From: Ceratorhiza oryzae-sativae
Lineage: Eukaryota > Basidiomycota > Agaricomycetes > Cantharellales > Ceratobasidiaceae
Direction of reading: 5' to 3'
DNA: 64,000 nt
Assembly: GCA_030998015.1 (NCBI GenBank)
Contig: JARWMV010000247.1
Location: forward strand, 372,001-436,000
Numbering within the stretch: the stretch's first letter is position 1; every line of letters begins with the position of its first letter. The translations under genes and the position numbers were made by a program. Positions 1 through 12,341 of the stretch are shown piece by piece. Under the pieces are notes generated by a model. It did no database searches. It saw only the letters and a program-made list of their open reading frames with translations, and was not told the origin of the DNA.

Positions 1-3000
1 ACAAGAACAGAAGCACGCGCCAAGGGAATCACGCGTACGTCGAGAGCGAGGTTGGGGTCGGGTAGGTTTGGATATAGCAAATCGAAATGGTAATTTGACG
101 AAAGACCGAGGCCAGGACGGTTGGATGACACCATCTGGTAGCCGGTTTAGACAACGACATGGCCGACCACCCTCGAATCTTGGAATGCGGGGTAGGACGC
201 TCGACGCGCGACCCCGGACCATGAGCGCAGAACCAGACACCATAGCGGGTAATCTAGCATGACGTCGCCGGTGGGGCAGCGTGAAGATCTTGAGTCTAAC
301 AAGCGTTATCTAGGTCGAGATTCCGGCCAAAGTGTGCAGGGGAGGCCAAAAGATAAGGCCTGAACCCTGCATAAAACGTAGCAAATATGACAAGAGCTAG
401 CTCTGGACAACGACAAAATGGTGAAAACACGCGGACGGCGGTCGGTCAGAGGCTCAATTTTTTTTTCAGTCTGTCTACAAGACACGAGGCCGGGGCCGCA
501 CATCACCGCGGGGGATATGCGCGGCGTCGCACACACGTTTGCACGTCGAGCTCAGAAGGAGCATGGTCTCCAAGACGGTCCGGTTAATCGAGCGACAGGG
601 CCCATCGCATCGAGCGTGCGGTCGAATGGAACAGGCTGGAAGGAGAGGACCCCGGAACCGCAATCGCCCCTGAGCATCCAAACAAATGATCACAGCAATA
701 CGGAAATCCGAGCCCATCTCTGGGCTTGCCCGCGTTGAGCCACCTTGGCCGTTCAAGCGTGCAGAGAGCGCTGAGCATGGGCGCCATTTCGTCCGGCAAT
801 GGGATCAGCGTCCAGCCCACCGCCAGACGGCACCGCTCGTCTGCGGAACTCGCAAAAAATAATAATGATGGGTGTGTGTCTGTGTATCATATTCTGAGCT
901 TCGACCCACCCCGCCCGATTCAACACCCCAAAAGGCTAGCGATCATTTCCGGCAGGGCGTCCCGACGTCCCGAACCTCGTCCCCGCCCCACTCTGCCACC
1001 CTACGCCCATAGCCAAGTCTCGAGGCGGAGTTGTAAACGAGTCCCCCATAATAGAGTACCAAACATCGTCCGACGATCGCCTATATCCAAGAACTGATGG
1101 GATTGATGGGAAAACGGAAGCAGTTTATGGACAAGCGTGCCTAAAATAACTCTTTACGCCGAGACACACACACATCTTGGATGCGAGGCGAGTTACGGAT
1201 CGTATGCTGGCCCCCCGAGTGTAACATGATCCGGGCGCAGGCGGTCGGTGAGGAAAGAGCGAAAACCACACATACATAGACAAGCGCGGCCTATTCCCGC
1301 CAGCGCCGAACACGAGCTGACCACGGGGTCGCTCATCCAAACGTGGTGCCTTGGGCGATCAATCCAATCTTGCCCAGATTGGAGAACCAGCCACCCCCAC
1401 GGCACACAACGCCTGTTCAAGCTCTGTTGGGAGCCGGAGGGGTTCTATCGGTACGACATGTCGATGAATCCCATCGCTGCAAGGCTGCGGGGCTCATCGA
1501 CGAGTGTATACCAGCGATAGCCAACACAGAGGATGACGACGGGGCCCCGCATTCTCACGCAAACGGGCGAAGCGGCAGGCGACATAGGAGGACAGGCATC
1601 TCGCATCTTCTTTGCGACGTCATGTGCAACGAACGTTGGCTCCACTCGGCCGCTTCCATATTCCCGCGAGCAAAGACCGTGTGCCATCGCTTGGCTAGGC
1701 AAGGCGTTATCGTGAACGACCAGACGTGGTCCGACGATGCGTTGCCCTTTGCTACCCGCCACAAACGCTGCGAATCGCGGTTAGCCTACCTACCGGAAAA
1801 ACCCGAAGCCCCCCCCCCCACCGCCGGTAATTGAAAACACGAGCAAGTGACGTCGGGGGGTTGGTTTGTGTGCGGATCTTGTACAATTCGCTGCGTGGAA
1901 AGACAGGGGGATGTTCAAAGTCTCCTAATTTCGAACCGTATTCGCGCGCGAAATCAAATCACGAGAGAGTTTTTGCTGGAAAGCATTTGCCGGCACCGCT
2001 CGGCCAAAGGAGCGGGTGCCGTTCGGCGGGAATGACAGAATGAAGCTTATACATACTTTTGTGCCGAGCGTTTCCTTTTCGATTGTTTTCACGACTTGGC
2101 AGGCAAACTGCAGCGGGAGCAAAATTTGAGGATAATTGTTCTGGAATAGGGGTAAAACCACGTGGATCGTTCTCCGGTTCGTTCCTTTCAACACCGTACC
2201 GGAATATGATATGTTCATACGATGTGTGTTCATTGTGGAACCTGAAGGACAGGCACAAGTCTACCGCTCCGTATACTTTAACAATAAACACGTTGTGAAA
2301 ATTACCTAAAAGGGAGCAGATCTCGATGAGATGAGTGCAAGACATGCCGTTGTGTGCGCTAGGCGTATAGCCGGAATGAGGACCCCGAGTGGGGCGGGCA
2401 CCGCGGCGTAAGACGCAGAGAAAAAGATTGCCTGTCTTTGTTATTTTCCGCTCGGACTCGGAGCCCAGGATTGGATCTTGTCTATGACGTCTGTCGGTGT
2501 CTCGCGGCATTGAACTCCACCGCCCCACGCTGGGACCCCATAAACTCATCTTTTTACTCTCCAATTACAGTCTACAGCGACACAGCGCGTAAAACGTATC
2601 ACTGTTTCACGCGCCTCCACGTGAGGCAGGACATGAGATCCTGTGGCTCGTCGATGGCAGACTTCTTCACTGGATCAATCAGCTTCTTTGTCAACGCGAA
2701 TAGGGGGATTTAACTGACATGGGATCGCCGTAGAGATGATGCAGAATTTTATTTTATTTTACCGATGACGCCCCGACCGGTTCAATGGCAAGATGACGAG
2801 CCGGGTTGCTAAATCAAGAATCAGGGTGAATTGCCTGACTTTGAAAACGCAGACTTGGATTTCGTTGTCAAGGAGGCCAACATTTTATCTCTGTCGATGC
2901 ACGTTCAGTGTTGCCACCGCGTTTGACAAACTAGGCAACCTTTGATTTCAGGAATCGAGAGTCTGACTGCAGAAGGCTGAAATAAGAGGAACGCGCAGCT

Positions 3001-3980
3001 GTGAGGAGCAGAGAAGTGCTTCGACCGCGTTTAAGCTTGTTTCTGTGTGCTGTGCGCATTTCCCGCTCCTTTGGGTTGAAACTTGAGGCAAACGTTGGAG
3101 CGGATTGATCAATCATGGTTTAATTGTGGAGCAAGGATGAAAAAAAAGTCAGTCAAAAATCCTGCCGATGTATCAAAGGATGACATTTACAACTCGTTCG
3201 ATGGGCAGGTAACAACGTGGGGACTTGCATACCCAACAGTGGGAAGATGCGCCGAAGATGCGCCTCCTGTATGCATTTCGCCCTGATGAAAGGCTGGTCG
3301 CATGCATTGCCAACCCTATCCTCTTCTCACCTTGGCGATTCACAGCAGCCCGAACGCCTTATCATGCCAAGCAGCCGCTGGTGAAGGCCTCGCTGCTTCT
3401 CGAAACATTGCCAAGGCCTTCGTTGACTGTGTTGAGCGCAAGCGCCTGGCGCCTGGGCGGCGGAGGGACCCGGATCAGCGTAGCTCCACACTCGTTGAGC
3501 CGTGCCATAGGCCTCTGGTTCTATTTAGAGGATCGTCGCTTAGAGAGTGGCAATAAGCGCGTGCGCGAGTATCCATACGAATAAGCTCGTGCTTCCTGTG
3601 TCGATGGGCTGCATTAAAAACCATCGGGCGCTATAGTGGATTTCGGTGATTCGGTCGTGGACAGATTTGGCCTATGGCGATGCGGGGTATCACGTGGCCG
3701 AGTGTGGGGAACAGCCAACATAATTGTAGTGCAGGATTTGATTGGCGTCGGGCAGGGTGTGTGGGTGTTGTTGATGTTGTTGGGGGTAGCCTGTGGAAGG
3801 CTTGGCTGGCGTTGAATGCTGTAAGACGCCGCAGAAGACTGAAAAACGGATGCCGTAAGGAGAGTCAAGCAGTTGCGCGTCAGCAAGAGTGAGGCGCGAG
3901 TGGGCGAGAAGACACGGAGGGGGAGGCGCATGGGTGCAGCGGCAGAGGGGAGGACGGGACGCATATACGGCACCCGCACA
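1..3980. other. Gene-free stretch, no supported feature
   Basis: Open frames on both strands are short, lack plausible splice partners and show no recognisable protein family. GC content varies along the stretch and the later part is GC-rich. I see no RNA gene, repeat array or transposon protein. It may hold untranslated sequence or decayed DNA, but nothing in it can be named. Confidence 0.5.
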
Positions 3981-3986
3981 GCTGGG

Positions 3987-4133
3987 CCAATCGCAAAGCA
4001 GGCGCAGGCGAAGCGCCCGGGGGACCGCTGAGCCGGCACTGCGGACCCTAGAACCCCTGATCAGGGATGACCCGGAACTCTGGATGCGGTGGCTGGGGTC
4101 CATCAGCTGCTCTTTGGTTGCGAGTGTATATAA
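3987..4133 (+). promoter_or_regulatory. CCAAT box and TATA box of the gene at 4340
   Basis: A CCAAT pentamer lies at 3987-3991 and a GTATATAA TATA element at 4126-4133. A C/T-rich leader follows up to the ATG at 4340. The order, spacing and pyrimidine-rich leader match a strong basidiomycete polymerase II promoter. Function is inferred from motifs only. Confidence 0.5.
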
Positions 4134-4339
4134 CCACACCCGCTCTGTGCACCGCATCGACACCCACCCATCGCTGTCGCAACCACCATCCTCGCGCCTT
4201 GTCCTCGCCGCCCATCGCTCTCCGCCCAACGTCGGTATGCCCATCCCCGCCACCCCCTGCGTCGGCGCTGACCCCGTCCCCTGCATCCAGCTCGAGCACA
4301 CTCTCCCATCTCAACTCCCCGCACAACATCGACTCCGCC

Positions 4340-5309
4340 ATGTCTTCGCCCATCCGCAAGCCGTCGTGTCTGAAGCAGAACGCCTCCCTCGGCGCCACCG
4401 AGCCCAGCAGTAGAGCCAGACCGTCTAATCTCCAGGCAGCCCCGGGCTGCATTGGAGGTCCGAGCGAGATGCTCCCATACGCACAGGCAAATGGTGAGCT
4501 TCGGTTTCGGATCGTCCGCGCTAGTTGTCATCGTCGTCCCTCCCGCCCTGTCGATCTCTCCCGCTCCTTGCCTGCGATCGCCACCCATTGTTGTCCTCAA
4601 CTTTTCTGCGCCGCGCGTCATCCACCGTGGACCTGAGCATGTGCGCTCAGATCCACTTCCGCGCCGATTCCCGATTGCTATTCTGTTTTCCTCGGCTAAT
4701 TCCCACTCCGCCTCCCGTTGTCTCCGGCCCAATCACTGACCTTGGCTCTCCAGTGCATTTCCCGACCGCAAAGCGCGAGCTCGTCAAGACGCGCGTCACT
4801 CACTCGCCGTCGTCCTACGACCGCTCGCCCATCGTCGTCAGCCAAACTCCTGTGCACTTCCCGCCCGTGGATGCCCAGGTTCGTTGTTGTGTGTTGTGCA
4901 TCCTGTGTATGCTCATCGCCGGTGCAGGTCGCACCTATGATCCCACGCCTGTCTTGCCCTCGGGCCGCACCATCCACCCCTCGGCGCAATTCCACCCTCA
5001 TCTGCGTCCATGTCCCAATCCCCGCCTCGAATCCGCAGGCCGGCCACCCCCTGTGCCGTCCCTGGACTCATCCCCGACGAGGGCTCATCAGACGATAGCG
5101 ATGGCCTCACCAGCCCCCCGCCCGAACGTTCCCCTAACCCCTTGGGCTACATCGCCGCCCCCATCTGCGACGACGACAGCGATCGAGCCAGGCTCTTTGC
5201 CGCCGCCCGTGCGCGCACCAGCAGTCCGCCCAAGACCAAGTCTAGGCGAGCAGTCGTGAATACCGCCCCCACTCCGTTGGTTTTGACTCGAGCGACGAGG
5301 GCTGCCTAG
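4340..5309 (+). CDS. Conserved disordered basidiomycete protein, function unknown
   Basis: Exon 1 runs 4340-4493 and begins MSSPIRKPSCLKQ. A GTGAGC donor joins it to exon 2 at 4754-4878, which carries two short VHFP elements flanking the stretch THSPSSYDRSPIVVS. The last exon ends at 5309 and encodes a Ser/Asp-rich segment (EGSSDDSDGLTSPP) and a basic tail. The exon 2 to exon 3 junction is not resolved. Splicing GTTCGT at 4879 to CAG at 4927 is the obvious choice but does not give the frame of the last exon. A further small intron or an indel near 4928-5038 is needed. The VHFP...YDRSPIVVS pattern recalls a basidiomycete-wide family of unknown function (from memory, not searched). No membrane segment, signal peptide or enzyme motif is visible. 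The TATA box lies about 210 nt upstream. Confidence 0.6.
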
Positions 5310-7368
5310 GCGGGTTCTAGGCCACACCCTCGCGCTTTCTGTTTCTCTGGGACGCCTCGCATATGTTATCCGACCTATCATACTGCACTCGGCTATTGTT
5401 CATTCAGCATTTTAACGCATCGCATCTATTGGCCTCTTTTTCGTGCATGCTATACCCACATTCGCATCACCCACCCCACGCTCGCATCCATCAACCAGCT
5501 CACTTGCCCGACCCGACCCGACCACGCTCCGCTTTTCCCTTCAACTACCGAGCTTCTCCACACCGCCTAATCCTAATCCACCGTGCGCCCTTATACCCCC
5601 CATAGAGTGTACATACGCTACGATACGCCATGTTCCCTGGAGTGCGAGCGCGCACCCCCTGCCAGCGAGAACCTCTAATTGAATGACTGGCAGGAGGACG
5701 TTCGGCCTCCCTCTCTGCCATCCTTGTTTCTATCTTTTATCCGACCAAACCCCAACTTGGTAGTTTTGTACTTCTTTTCTGTTCAACCAGACATTTTTAT
5801 GTTTTACTTTCTTCTATTTTGATCTCTGTGGTTCCGGTAATTGAAGGGCCTATCGAGCATTTGTGTGTAATACCAGAAATCATAACATTTGTTTTTGCAT
5901 GAAATGACGCAGCCCGTGGGCGATAAGGAACGTGTGTGGGGCGCCTGGAAAATGTTGACAACCAGATAAGGCCAATCCGCTCTTGGATAGAGGTGGGCTG
6001 TTCCTCGCGCGAGATGCAAGGCCAGTTTGATTTGCGGTATGTCAACCTCCGAGTTTGCATGCTTCCCGTTGTTTCCGTCTCGCTGTTGTGTCCTCCCCGC
6101 GCGTGGTATGATGACTGAAACAGGGTGGCCACGACCTCTGGCTGTATGCGCGGGGGATGGACTGTGTGGCGCTGTTTTCAATCGTCCATCACAGGGTGAG
6201 TGTACTTAATCCCGGCCTAGGGACTCAATTCTAGGTATTCAGGATGAGAATATGAGTGTGTGTTCAGGGTTGGGTGGTTCGTCGGTCTTGCGGCCTTTGG
6301 CTCGACACCCGTATTCTTTCCCCACGTTGATAACAACTCTATGTCCAACTCGGGATGTTTAATTGCCGATAGTTTTTTTTTGCTCGGTTGAATGTCCCCC
6401 TCGAATCTTTCTCTTCCTCGTTCCTTGTTGCCTCGAGGCTCGCCCGGTATTCAATCCTCCCGTTCTCGTTCAGCCACTCGTTCCTTGCTTTCCTCTGTTC
6501 CAACCACAGAGCGCCAACTGGATGATGGACCACGGCATTGCTGTGCCGACAGCCCCGTGAAACGTTTGCGGGGATTCGAACCACTCTGATTGGCTGCGCA
6601 CTTTTTGCGATCGAATTTTCTCTCCCCGCGTTTACTCCTGACTTGCTTGTCAGTCTTTGGTCCCTCTCTCTCTCTAGTCATACCGCATTTTCAATTAGTT
6701 TGTCCTCTGTCTCACCTCCCAGCGTTTTGCGCGTAACCAAGGGAAATTGCCTCATTTTCTTTTAATAAATCCCTCTTTCAGTCTCCTTTGCTTCGCACAA
6801 GTTTTTCGCAGTCTAGCGCCGCGTTCTAGGGTGTCCCTTGTGTGTTGGTCTTTGTCCTTACTCACGCAAGGCGCACCATGAGGACCGGGAGGTCAGCCGA
6901 ACGATTCGCGCGCGTCGGGTCAAAGATGCAGTTGTGTGATTCGCGTATAATCGCCGGCCGGGCTTGCCTCCCGGGCACAAGTGGAGCGAAAGGAGCAAAG
7001 CTGGACGCGATTTCATGGGTATCGCCATCGCCCTGCAGGGCGTAGTCAAGTGTGTGTGAAAGAGAGAGAGGGGGGGAGCAATAGACAAAGAGTCATGGTG
7101 TAAATCGTATGCCGTCATGGTTGACTATCTGGACGCATATATTCCGTGTGTGTGTGTGTCGTCGGTGACGAGACGTGGTCGATCCGCGGGGATATGGAGC
7201 CTTTATTTGGACTAATTCATTTTCTTTTTTCTTTTTGGCCTCGATCGATGGAACGGGATATATGCGCATTTCTGGAGTTTCGGGGAGGGCACATACATAA
7301 TAGGCTGACGACCTCGCGCCCAGCGTGAGGAGTACCAAATTGACTTTTTTTTTTTTTTTTTTGGCTCC
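5310..7368. other. Gene-free stretch with pyrimidine-rich DNA
   Basis: The first part is C/T-rich and is probably the 3' untranslated region of the preceding gene. No frame shows coding character with usable splice sites. A T18 homopolymer lies at 7345-7362 just before the orphan exon candidate. Confidence 0.4.
7345..7362. repeat. T18 homopolymer
   Basis: Eighteen consecutive T residues. Such runs are common sites of length error in assemblies. Confidence 0.9.
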
Positions 7369-7677
7369 TTGTTATACACACCGCACTTGGGTGTGCCGAG
7401 GGTTGCCTTGGCCCAAGCAGCAGTTGGCCGAATGCGGCATGTTGGCTCCGTCGGCGGTGCTCCGTTCATGTCCAGACCGTTGTCGAACTCCGGGCCCACA
7501 GTCGACCTCACAGGGTCATACCGTCGACCCATGACAGCAATCACAAGCGATGGCGCTACCCGGTCCCGGTTCCTCCCACCCAACGAGGTCACACTACCAC
7601 TTGTGAACCGGGCGGTATCTAGTCCGCAAGCCACCTCCCCCAAGGAAACGAACCCATTCAGAAAGTTCTACGATCAT
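7369..7677 (+). CDS. Possible orphan coding exon, unknown product
   Basis: This frame is open and reads like a disordered eukaryotic protein segment (SNSGPTVDLTGSYRRP, LPPNEVTLPLVNRAVSS, ending NPFRKFYDH). It ends exactly at a consensus GTACGT splice donor at 7678. I could not find a matching downstream exon with an open frame, nor a convincing upstream exon. The opposite strand is also open here, so the strand is not certain. It could be a remnant of a gene whose other exons decayed, or a chance open frame. Confidence 0.25.
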
Positions 7678-8677
7678 GTACGTGTTTGTCCGTGTCCGTG
7701 GTTCAAGCGAAGAGATAGATGTGCTTGGCGAGGCCAGTTGAATGTGTTCGAGATCGCTTGGCGCAGACGCGTGGTGTGAGTGTCACTTGCCTGAAGGCGA
7801 CCGGATGGCAGGCTTTATGCAGTAACTTCGGCGCACATTCATGCGCTCGGGTGATGGGCTTGGAGTGTCAGGAGTACGAGGGTTGTCTCGAGAAAGACAA
7901 AAAAAAAAAAGATAGAGACAGGACTTGTTTAGAATTCAAACGTGGCGCGCGTGTTGTTATGTGTCTGGCTTGTTCGAGTCGACAAGCGAGTATGCTAGAG
8001 ATGCGGGGTTTGACGTAGTTGGTGTTTGGATGTGATTAGGATTCTGAAAATGATATGAGTGGCGCGAGTCGCGATGAATGACGTACGAGATATGGTTAGG
8101 GGTTGATACATTGTATTACCTGGGCGCTGACGAGAGGGATGATCATCGGTAATTATCAGCAGAAGAAAGTCATGTGGGTTTGATACAGATCTGGTTATGA
8201 ACACATTCATTCCAAGGCTATTGTGCAATGCGTTCCAACCGCGCGTTCGGCAGCATCGCTCAAATATAATTCTTCTGACACTCATCACGAAGGACACCGC
8301 TCCCACAATAGGGGGCAAGATCCTAAAATTTGGACACGATCCACCTGCTCATCTCCCTCGAGTTTTGTCCGTGAATTGAATTCGGCTCGAGCCAAGGCAA
8401 GAATGTCCCACGGTGGTCCTTTATATCTCCATCCAATTCGGAATTGGCGCTAGCACGGAACACCGATGGATCTGCTTCCGGTGTACTCTGCGGACCGAGT
8501 CTTTGCCATTGCGCGTCGTAAACGAGTCACATAAAACAAGGGGTTAATATTCATTCGGAAGGGTCCCGCTTACGACTAGTGAGTCAACCTGCGCGATTTC
8601 GAGTGTGTGAGATGCTAAATGATGAGCCATCTTGGGGGTCATTTTGGTTGGTTCACGATGGATCATCTTGTCTAGAC
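7678..8677. other. Gene-free stretch upstream of the NAC beta gene
   Basis: Contains an A-run near 7899 and no coding exon I can support. The last few hundred bases should include the promoter and leader of the gene starting at 8678, but no clear TATA or CCAAT element stands out. Confidence 0.35.
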
Positions 8678-9426
8678 ATGAACCCCGAAAAGTTGGCCAA
8701 GCTTCAGGCGGCTGCGGCTGCGAACCGTCTTGGTAAGTGTTGCAGGTTTTATATATCAAGAATGGATTTATTCGCGTTTGGTTCCAAATTAGCGCTGACC
8801 TCGAATTGTAGGCGGCAAGGGCACGATGAGGCGCAAGGTCGTGCGTCCGTCATCTACAAAGGCTAGCGGCGGAGACGACAAGAAGCTTGCTGCTGCGCTG
8901 AAGAAGCTCAGTGTACAACCGCTTACGGGCATTGACGAAGTCAACATGTTCCAAGCCGATGGAAATGTGCTCCATTTCAGCCAACCCAAAGGTGTGCTTG
9001 ATTATCACCTACAAATTAGTATCTGATCGAAACCTGGAAACCTGAACAGTGCATGCTGCGCTTAGTAGCAACACGATAGCTGTCTTTGGCGCTGGTCAAG
9101 TCAAGGAACTCACAGAACTTGTTCCTGGCATTCTCAACCAGCTCGGCCCGGATTCCCTAGCTAGGTGAGCAAGCTTGTCTCACACTGATCTTTGATCAAC
9201 TCAACACTACGCGATCCACAGCCTTAGGAAACTTGCCGAATCCTACCAGATGATGCAGGCTCGGGCACAGGCAGCTGGCCAAGCACCAGGTGGCGCATTG
9301 CCTGGTGATGATGATGATGAAGTCCCCGAGCTGATTGGCAACTTTGACTCGGTTGCCGTAGAGGATGAGAAGAAGGAAGGAGAAGGAGAGGCTGCGGAGG
9401 AAGCAAAAGTCAGCGAGGTTGACTAG
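8678..9426 (+). CDS. EGD1: Nascent polypeptide-associated complex subunit beta
   Basis: Four exons (8678-8732, 8812-8991, 9050-9164, 9222-9426) encode 184 residues, the normal family length. Splicing restores the BTF3/NAC-beta family order. The start [10 protein letters not shown] is followed by the basic ribosome-binding element RRKVVR near residue 26. The NAC domain comes next, with [29 protein letters not shown] and the end of the domain at [20 protein letters not shown]. An acidic tail ([16 protein letters not shown]) closes the protein. In the family, beta NAC pairs with alpha NAC at the ribosome exit tunnel and shields or sorts nascent chains in the cytosol. All junctions use GT-AG. The frame is intact, as expected for a constitutive gene. 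Confidence 0.95.
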
Positions 9427-9955
9427 GCCGCGAGTCTCGGAATTATGTGAGCCTGTACGTGCTTTCATGTTTTCATTGCAGCTGCGCGTTGTGTATGAAT
9501 TCAGATGAACTCTATTGAATTCCATTTGTATTGATCATCGCTTTCACGTTTGTGTATTCATAGTTGTGAGCTCAATATCGCACGCGAGACTTTGCTAGAT
9601 ACAAGGCTGAATTAAATGCTTGGCGAGAGAGGCGATTTTAGTTTCTGGATCACATTGACATCTGTCTCGACCTCAACATAACGTACGATCTATGCGAAGT
9701 CCCGGTAATCGCAATGTAACGGGACGAAACTTGGAAACAAAGAGCCTCGTAAAATCGGTGTTGGGCTGAGCGTGAGCAGTGACTGCGCCTAGTTTATCGT
9801 GTTGTCTGAGAACAGGTATAAGAGCGATGAGATAGTGGGTTGAAAGTCATTTATTGACTTGGTTCATGACTTGAATGAAAAAATCGAATGGTCTATTGAT
9901 ACTCTATGAGGAGAGTGTGCGGTATTTGTCCTTTTTTTTGAGTTGTAACTGGTGA

Positions 9956-9997
9956 CCAATCAAACCATGGCGCCAATCACTGGATGTGGCTATATAA
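9956..9997 (+). promoter_or_regulatory. Two CCAAT boxes and TATA box of BTB gene 1
   Basis: CCAAT elements lie at 9956-9960 and 9973-9977, and TATATAA at 9991-9997, 77 bases before the ATG at 10074. The spacing is that of a canonical fungal core promoter. The tandem neighbour at 11257 shows no equally clear promoter. Confidence 0.5.
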
Positions 9998-10073
9998 GTA
10001 CTGTAGCAATTCTGGTGGCTTGATCTGGGAGACCACTAATCTATCCAATCACTCCGTCTATTTCATCTAAAAA

Positions 10074-11029
10074 ATGGAAAAGGGAGGTCAGTAATGGTAC
10101 AAGTAGATGATTTCACTTGAGCTAAACGTTTTCACAAGGCTCTGGCGAGTCGAAGCAATCTACACAAGTTTCGGCCGTCAAGCGACACCCTAAGTTCTGT
10201 TTTGACAATACCCTAATTGCAATACAAGTGCGTTAATGATGTCCCCTAAAAATCCATTCTTATTTAATTCTCAGATCGAAGATACTTTATTCAATGTCCA
10301 CAAGTACCAGCTCATGAAATCGACTACGTTCTCAGACATGTTTACCGTCGCAGAACAGTCTCAGGATGCCTCAAAGACCAAAGAAGGCTTATCCCTCGAA
10401 TGTCCTATCGTAATGAGTGGGGTATCTGCATTGGAATTTGAGTGTTTGATGACAGTTCTGTATGCAAGGTAAGCTTGCATTATCTGTTGAACATCAATAT
10501 AGGCTCATCGTTAGGCATTGCTATGTGCCGCCCAGTCATTTTTCTACACATCAACCTGAGCCTGAGGCCTCTCTGATCATACCCGCGTTCCGTTTGGCAA
10601 ACATGTGGAATTTTGAGGAGCTCTGCGCTTACCTCATGCCACTTGCTGAAAAGGTACTTGGCGACGCGGACAAGATCGTATTTGCCCGCGAATTTCATTT
10701 GAAGGACTGGCTCTTTCCCGCACACGAATCTCTGCACACGTGAAGAAAGCATATCAATACAGGAGGCCACCAAGATAGGGATAAATAGCTTGCTCTTCAT
10801 ATCACAAACTCGAGAGGCACAGTTCAAAGCGGGGTCCGGTACTGTTCGCTGCACGAATACCAATTGCAGCCGCACCTCTCATACATGCAGGAACTGTAAT
10901 TGGAATCTTTCAACTTCAGGTCCTCAATTATCTAAATCTCAAGCTGAATCCAAAGTTAAGGAGTGGTTGGCTGGGGGAGAGGTGTTGGCGGACGACCATG
11001 AACTTGAGCTTCTGCGAATAACTCTGTGA
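10074..11029 (+). CDS. BTB/POZ domain protein, copy 1, frameshifted
   Basis: Exons 10074-10086, 10139-10227, 10275-10468 and 10515-11029 align with the tandem copy at 11257 and the copy at 24006. The BTB fold starts at HPKFCFDNTLIAIQ and continues IEDTLFNVHKYQLMKSTTFSDMF. The second half begins IIPAFRLANMWNFEELCAYL. The tail carries paired cysteines (CTNTNC, CRNC) resembling a small zinc knuckle. Around 10735-10741 the reading frame jumps: one frame ends in TGA at 10741-10743 while the aligned downstream sequence continues in the next frame to 11029. The change equals one inserted or two missing bases. The downstream frame has stayed open, so the lesion is recent or is an assembly error. Family knowledge: BTB domains dimerise or recruit cullin-3, but this fungal subgroup has no assigned function. 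Confidence 0.75.
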
Positions 11030-11256
11030 GAAAAAGCAGGCTCTCGGGTCGGGGGGTGCAGGATAAGGAAAATATGGAGAGACTAAGTTTTAACACAATT
11101 GTTGCGTCTATACTAGAGCGGCCTTGTCTATACACACAATTGCCGCTCCTGATTGGAGGCGAATCACGTCGTGGGCGTTTATCGATTGATGTGGCTAAGT
11201 AACTGCCACCGTGATCTCGGCAGACTTTCATCTCAGTGTCCGTAACCAACTTGACC

Positions 11257-12217
11257 ATGTCTCAACCAGTCTCACCAGAGAATTACAAAAAAGAAGGTTA
11301 GTACGATTCAAGGAATTCACACTGGGTATCGAACTGAAAGATATCATGAGAACCCGAAATAAATCGTTCTAGACCGAGTACGCCTCTTATGCGCCACCCC
11401 GAATTTTGCTTTGACAATACGCTAATTGCAATCCGGGTAATAAAGTATAGTCATCTTTATATCACGCAGAGACTAATCTAGCTTATAGATCGAGAACACT
11501 CTTTTCAACGTCCATAAATATCAATTGATGAAATCGACAACATTCTCAGATATGTTCGCTATATCCGAAGAGTCACAGGATCCGTCCAAGATCCAGGAAG
11601 GGCTGTCTCTGGAGAACCCCATAGTGATGAAAGGGGTCTCTGCGTCAGATTTTGAATGCTTGATGAGGGTATTGTATGCTAGGTGTGTCCCTGGCATTCA
11701 CCCGTCGTATGTTTGACCATGCTCACTGTCCAGGCAATCTTATCCACTACTTAGCCATTTTTCTTCACAGCAGCCAGAGCCTAAAGCTCCCTTGATCATC
11801 CCCGCTTTTCGACTAGCGAATATGTGGAATTTTTCCGAGCTTTGCGCCTACCTCGTGCCACTTGCCGAACAAGTGCTCAACGAGGTTGATAAAATCGTGT
11901 TTGCGCGCGAGTTCAAAGTGGTTGATTGGCTACTCCCGGTGCACGCCAAGCTCTGCCTCCGCAAAGAGCCTATTACGAATGAAGAGGCCTCCAAGCTCGG
12001 AGTCGAGAGCCTGCTATTTATATCGCGCTTCCGCGAAGAAAGTGCCAGGAAAGGCGCAGGAATTGGTTCATGCAGCAACTGTGGTGAACAGAGAGTCACT
12101 TGTTACAATTGTGGACTAAATCGTCTTGCAGTTGTGGGTGCTCCTCAAGCCGCACAATGTGAAGTTGAAAAAGAGGTCAAGAAATGGCTCGATAATGGAT
12201 GTATAGTCTCGATTTAA
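11257..12217 (+). CDS. BTB/POZ domain protein, copy 2
   Basis: Exons 11257-11296, 11351-11436, 11489-11682 and 11734-12217 give an intact 267-residue protein. Exon 3 has exactly the same length (194 nt) as in copy 1, showing a tandem duplication. The BTB core reads HPEFCFDNTLIAIR, then IENTLFNVHKYQLMKSTTFS. The second conserved block is IIPAFRLANMWNFSELCAYL with VDKIVFAREFKVVDWLLPVH. The tail holds CSNCG and CYNCG, a C-x2-C pair suggesting a zinc-binding knuckle. The last part, EVEKEVKKWLDNG, is helical and charged. No signal peptide or membrane segment is present. Its role is unknown; protein-protein interaction or substrate-adaptor function is inferred from the BTB fold. Confidence 0.8.
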
Positions 12218-12341
12218 CGCACACATCTGCGGAACTGAATATAAAATTACACACTGAGCTGGATGGTAAATTAACCATGGCGAGAATACAAGCTGCTTTC
12301 AATAGCAACGAGTTCCATAGACAGAGAACCAAGCTAAAAGT

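Noticed and set aside
3690..4301. Long minus-strand open frame upstream of the gene at 4340
   Set aside because: It overlaps the CCAAT and TATA promoter of that gene and has shadow-like composition.
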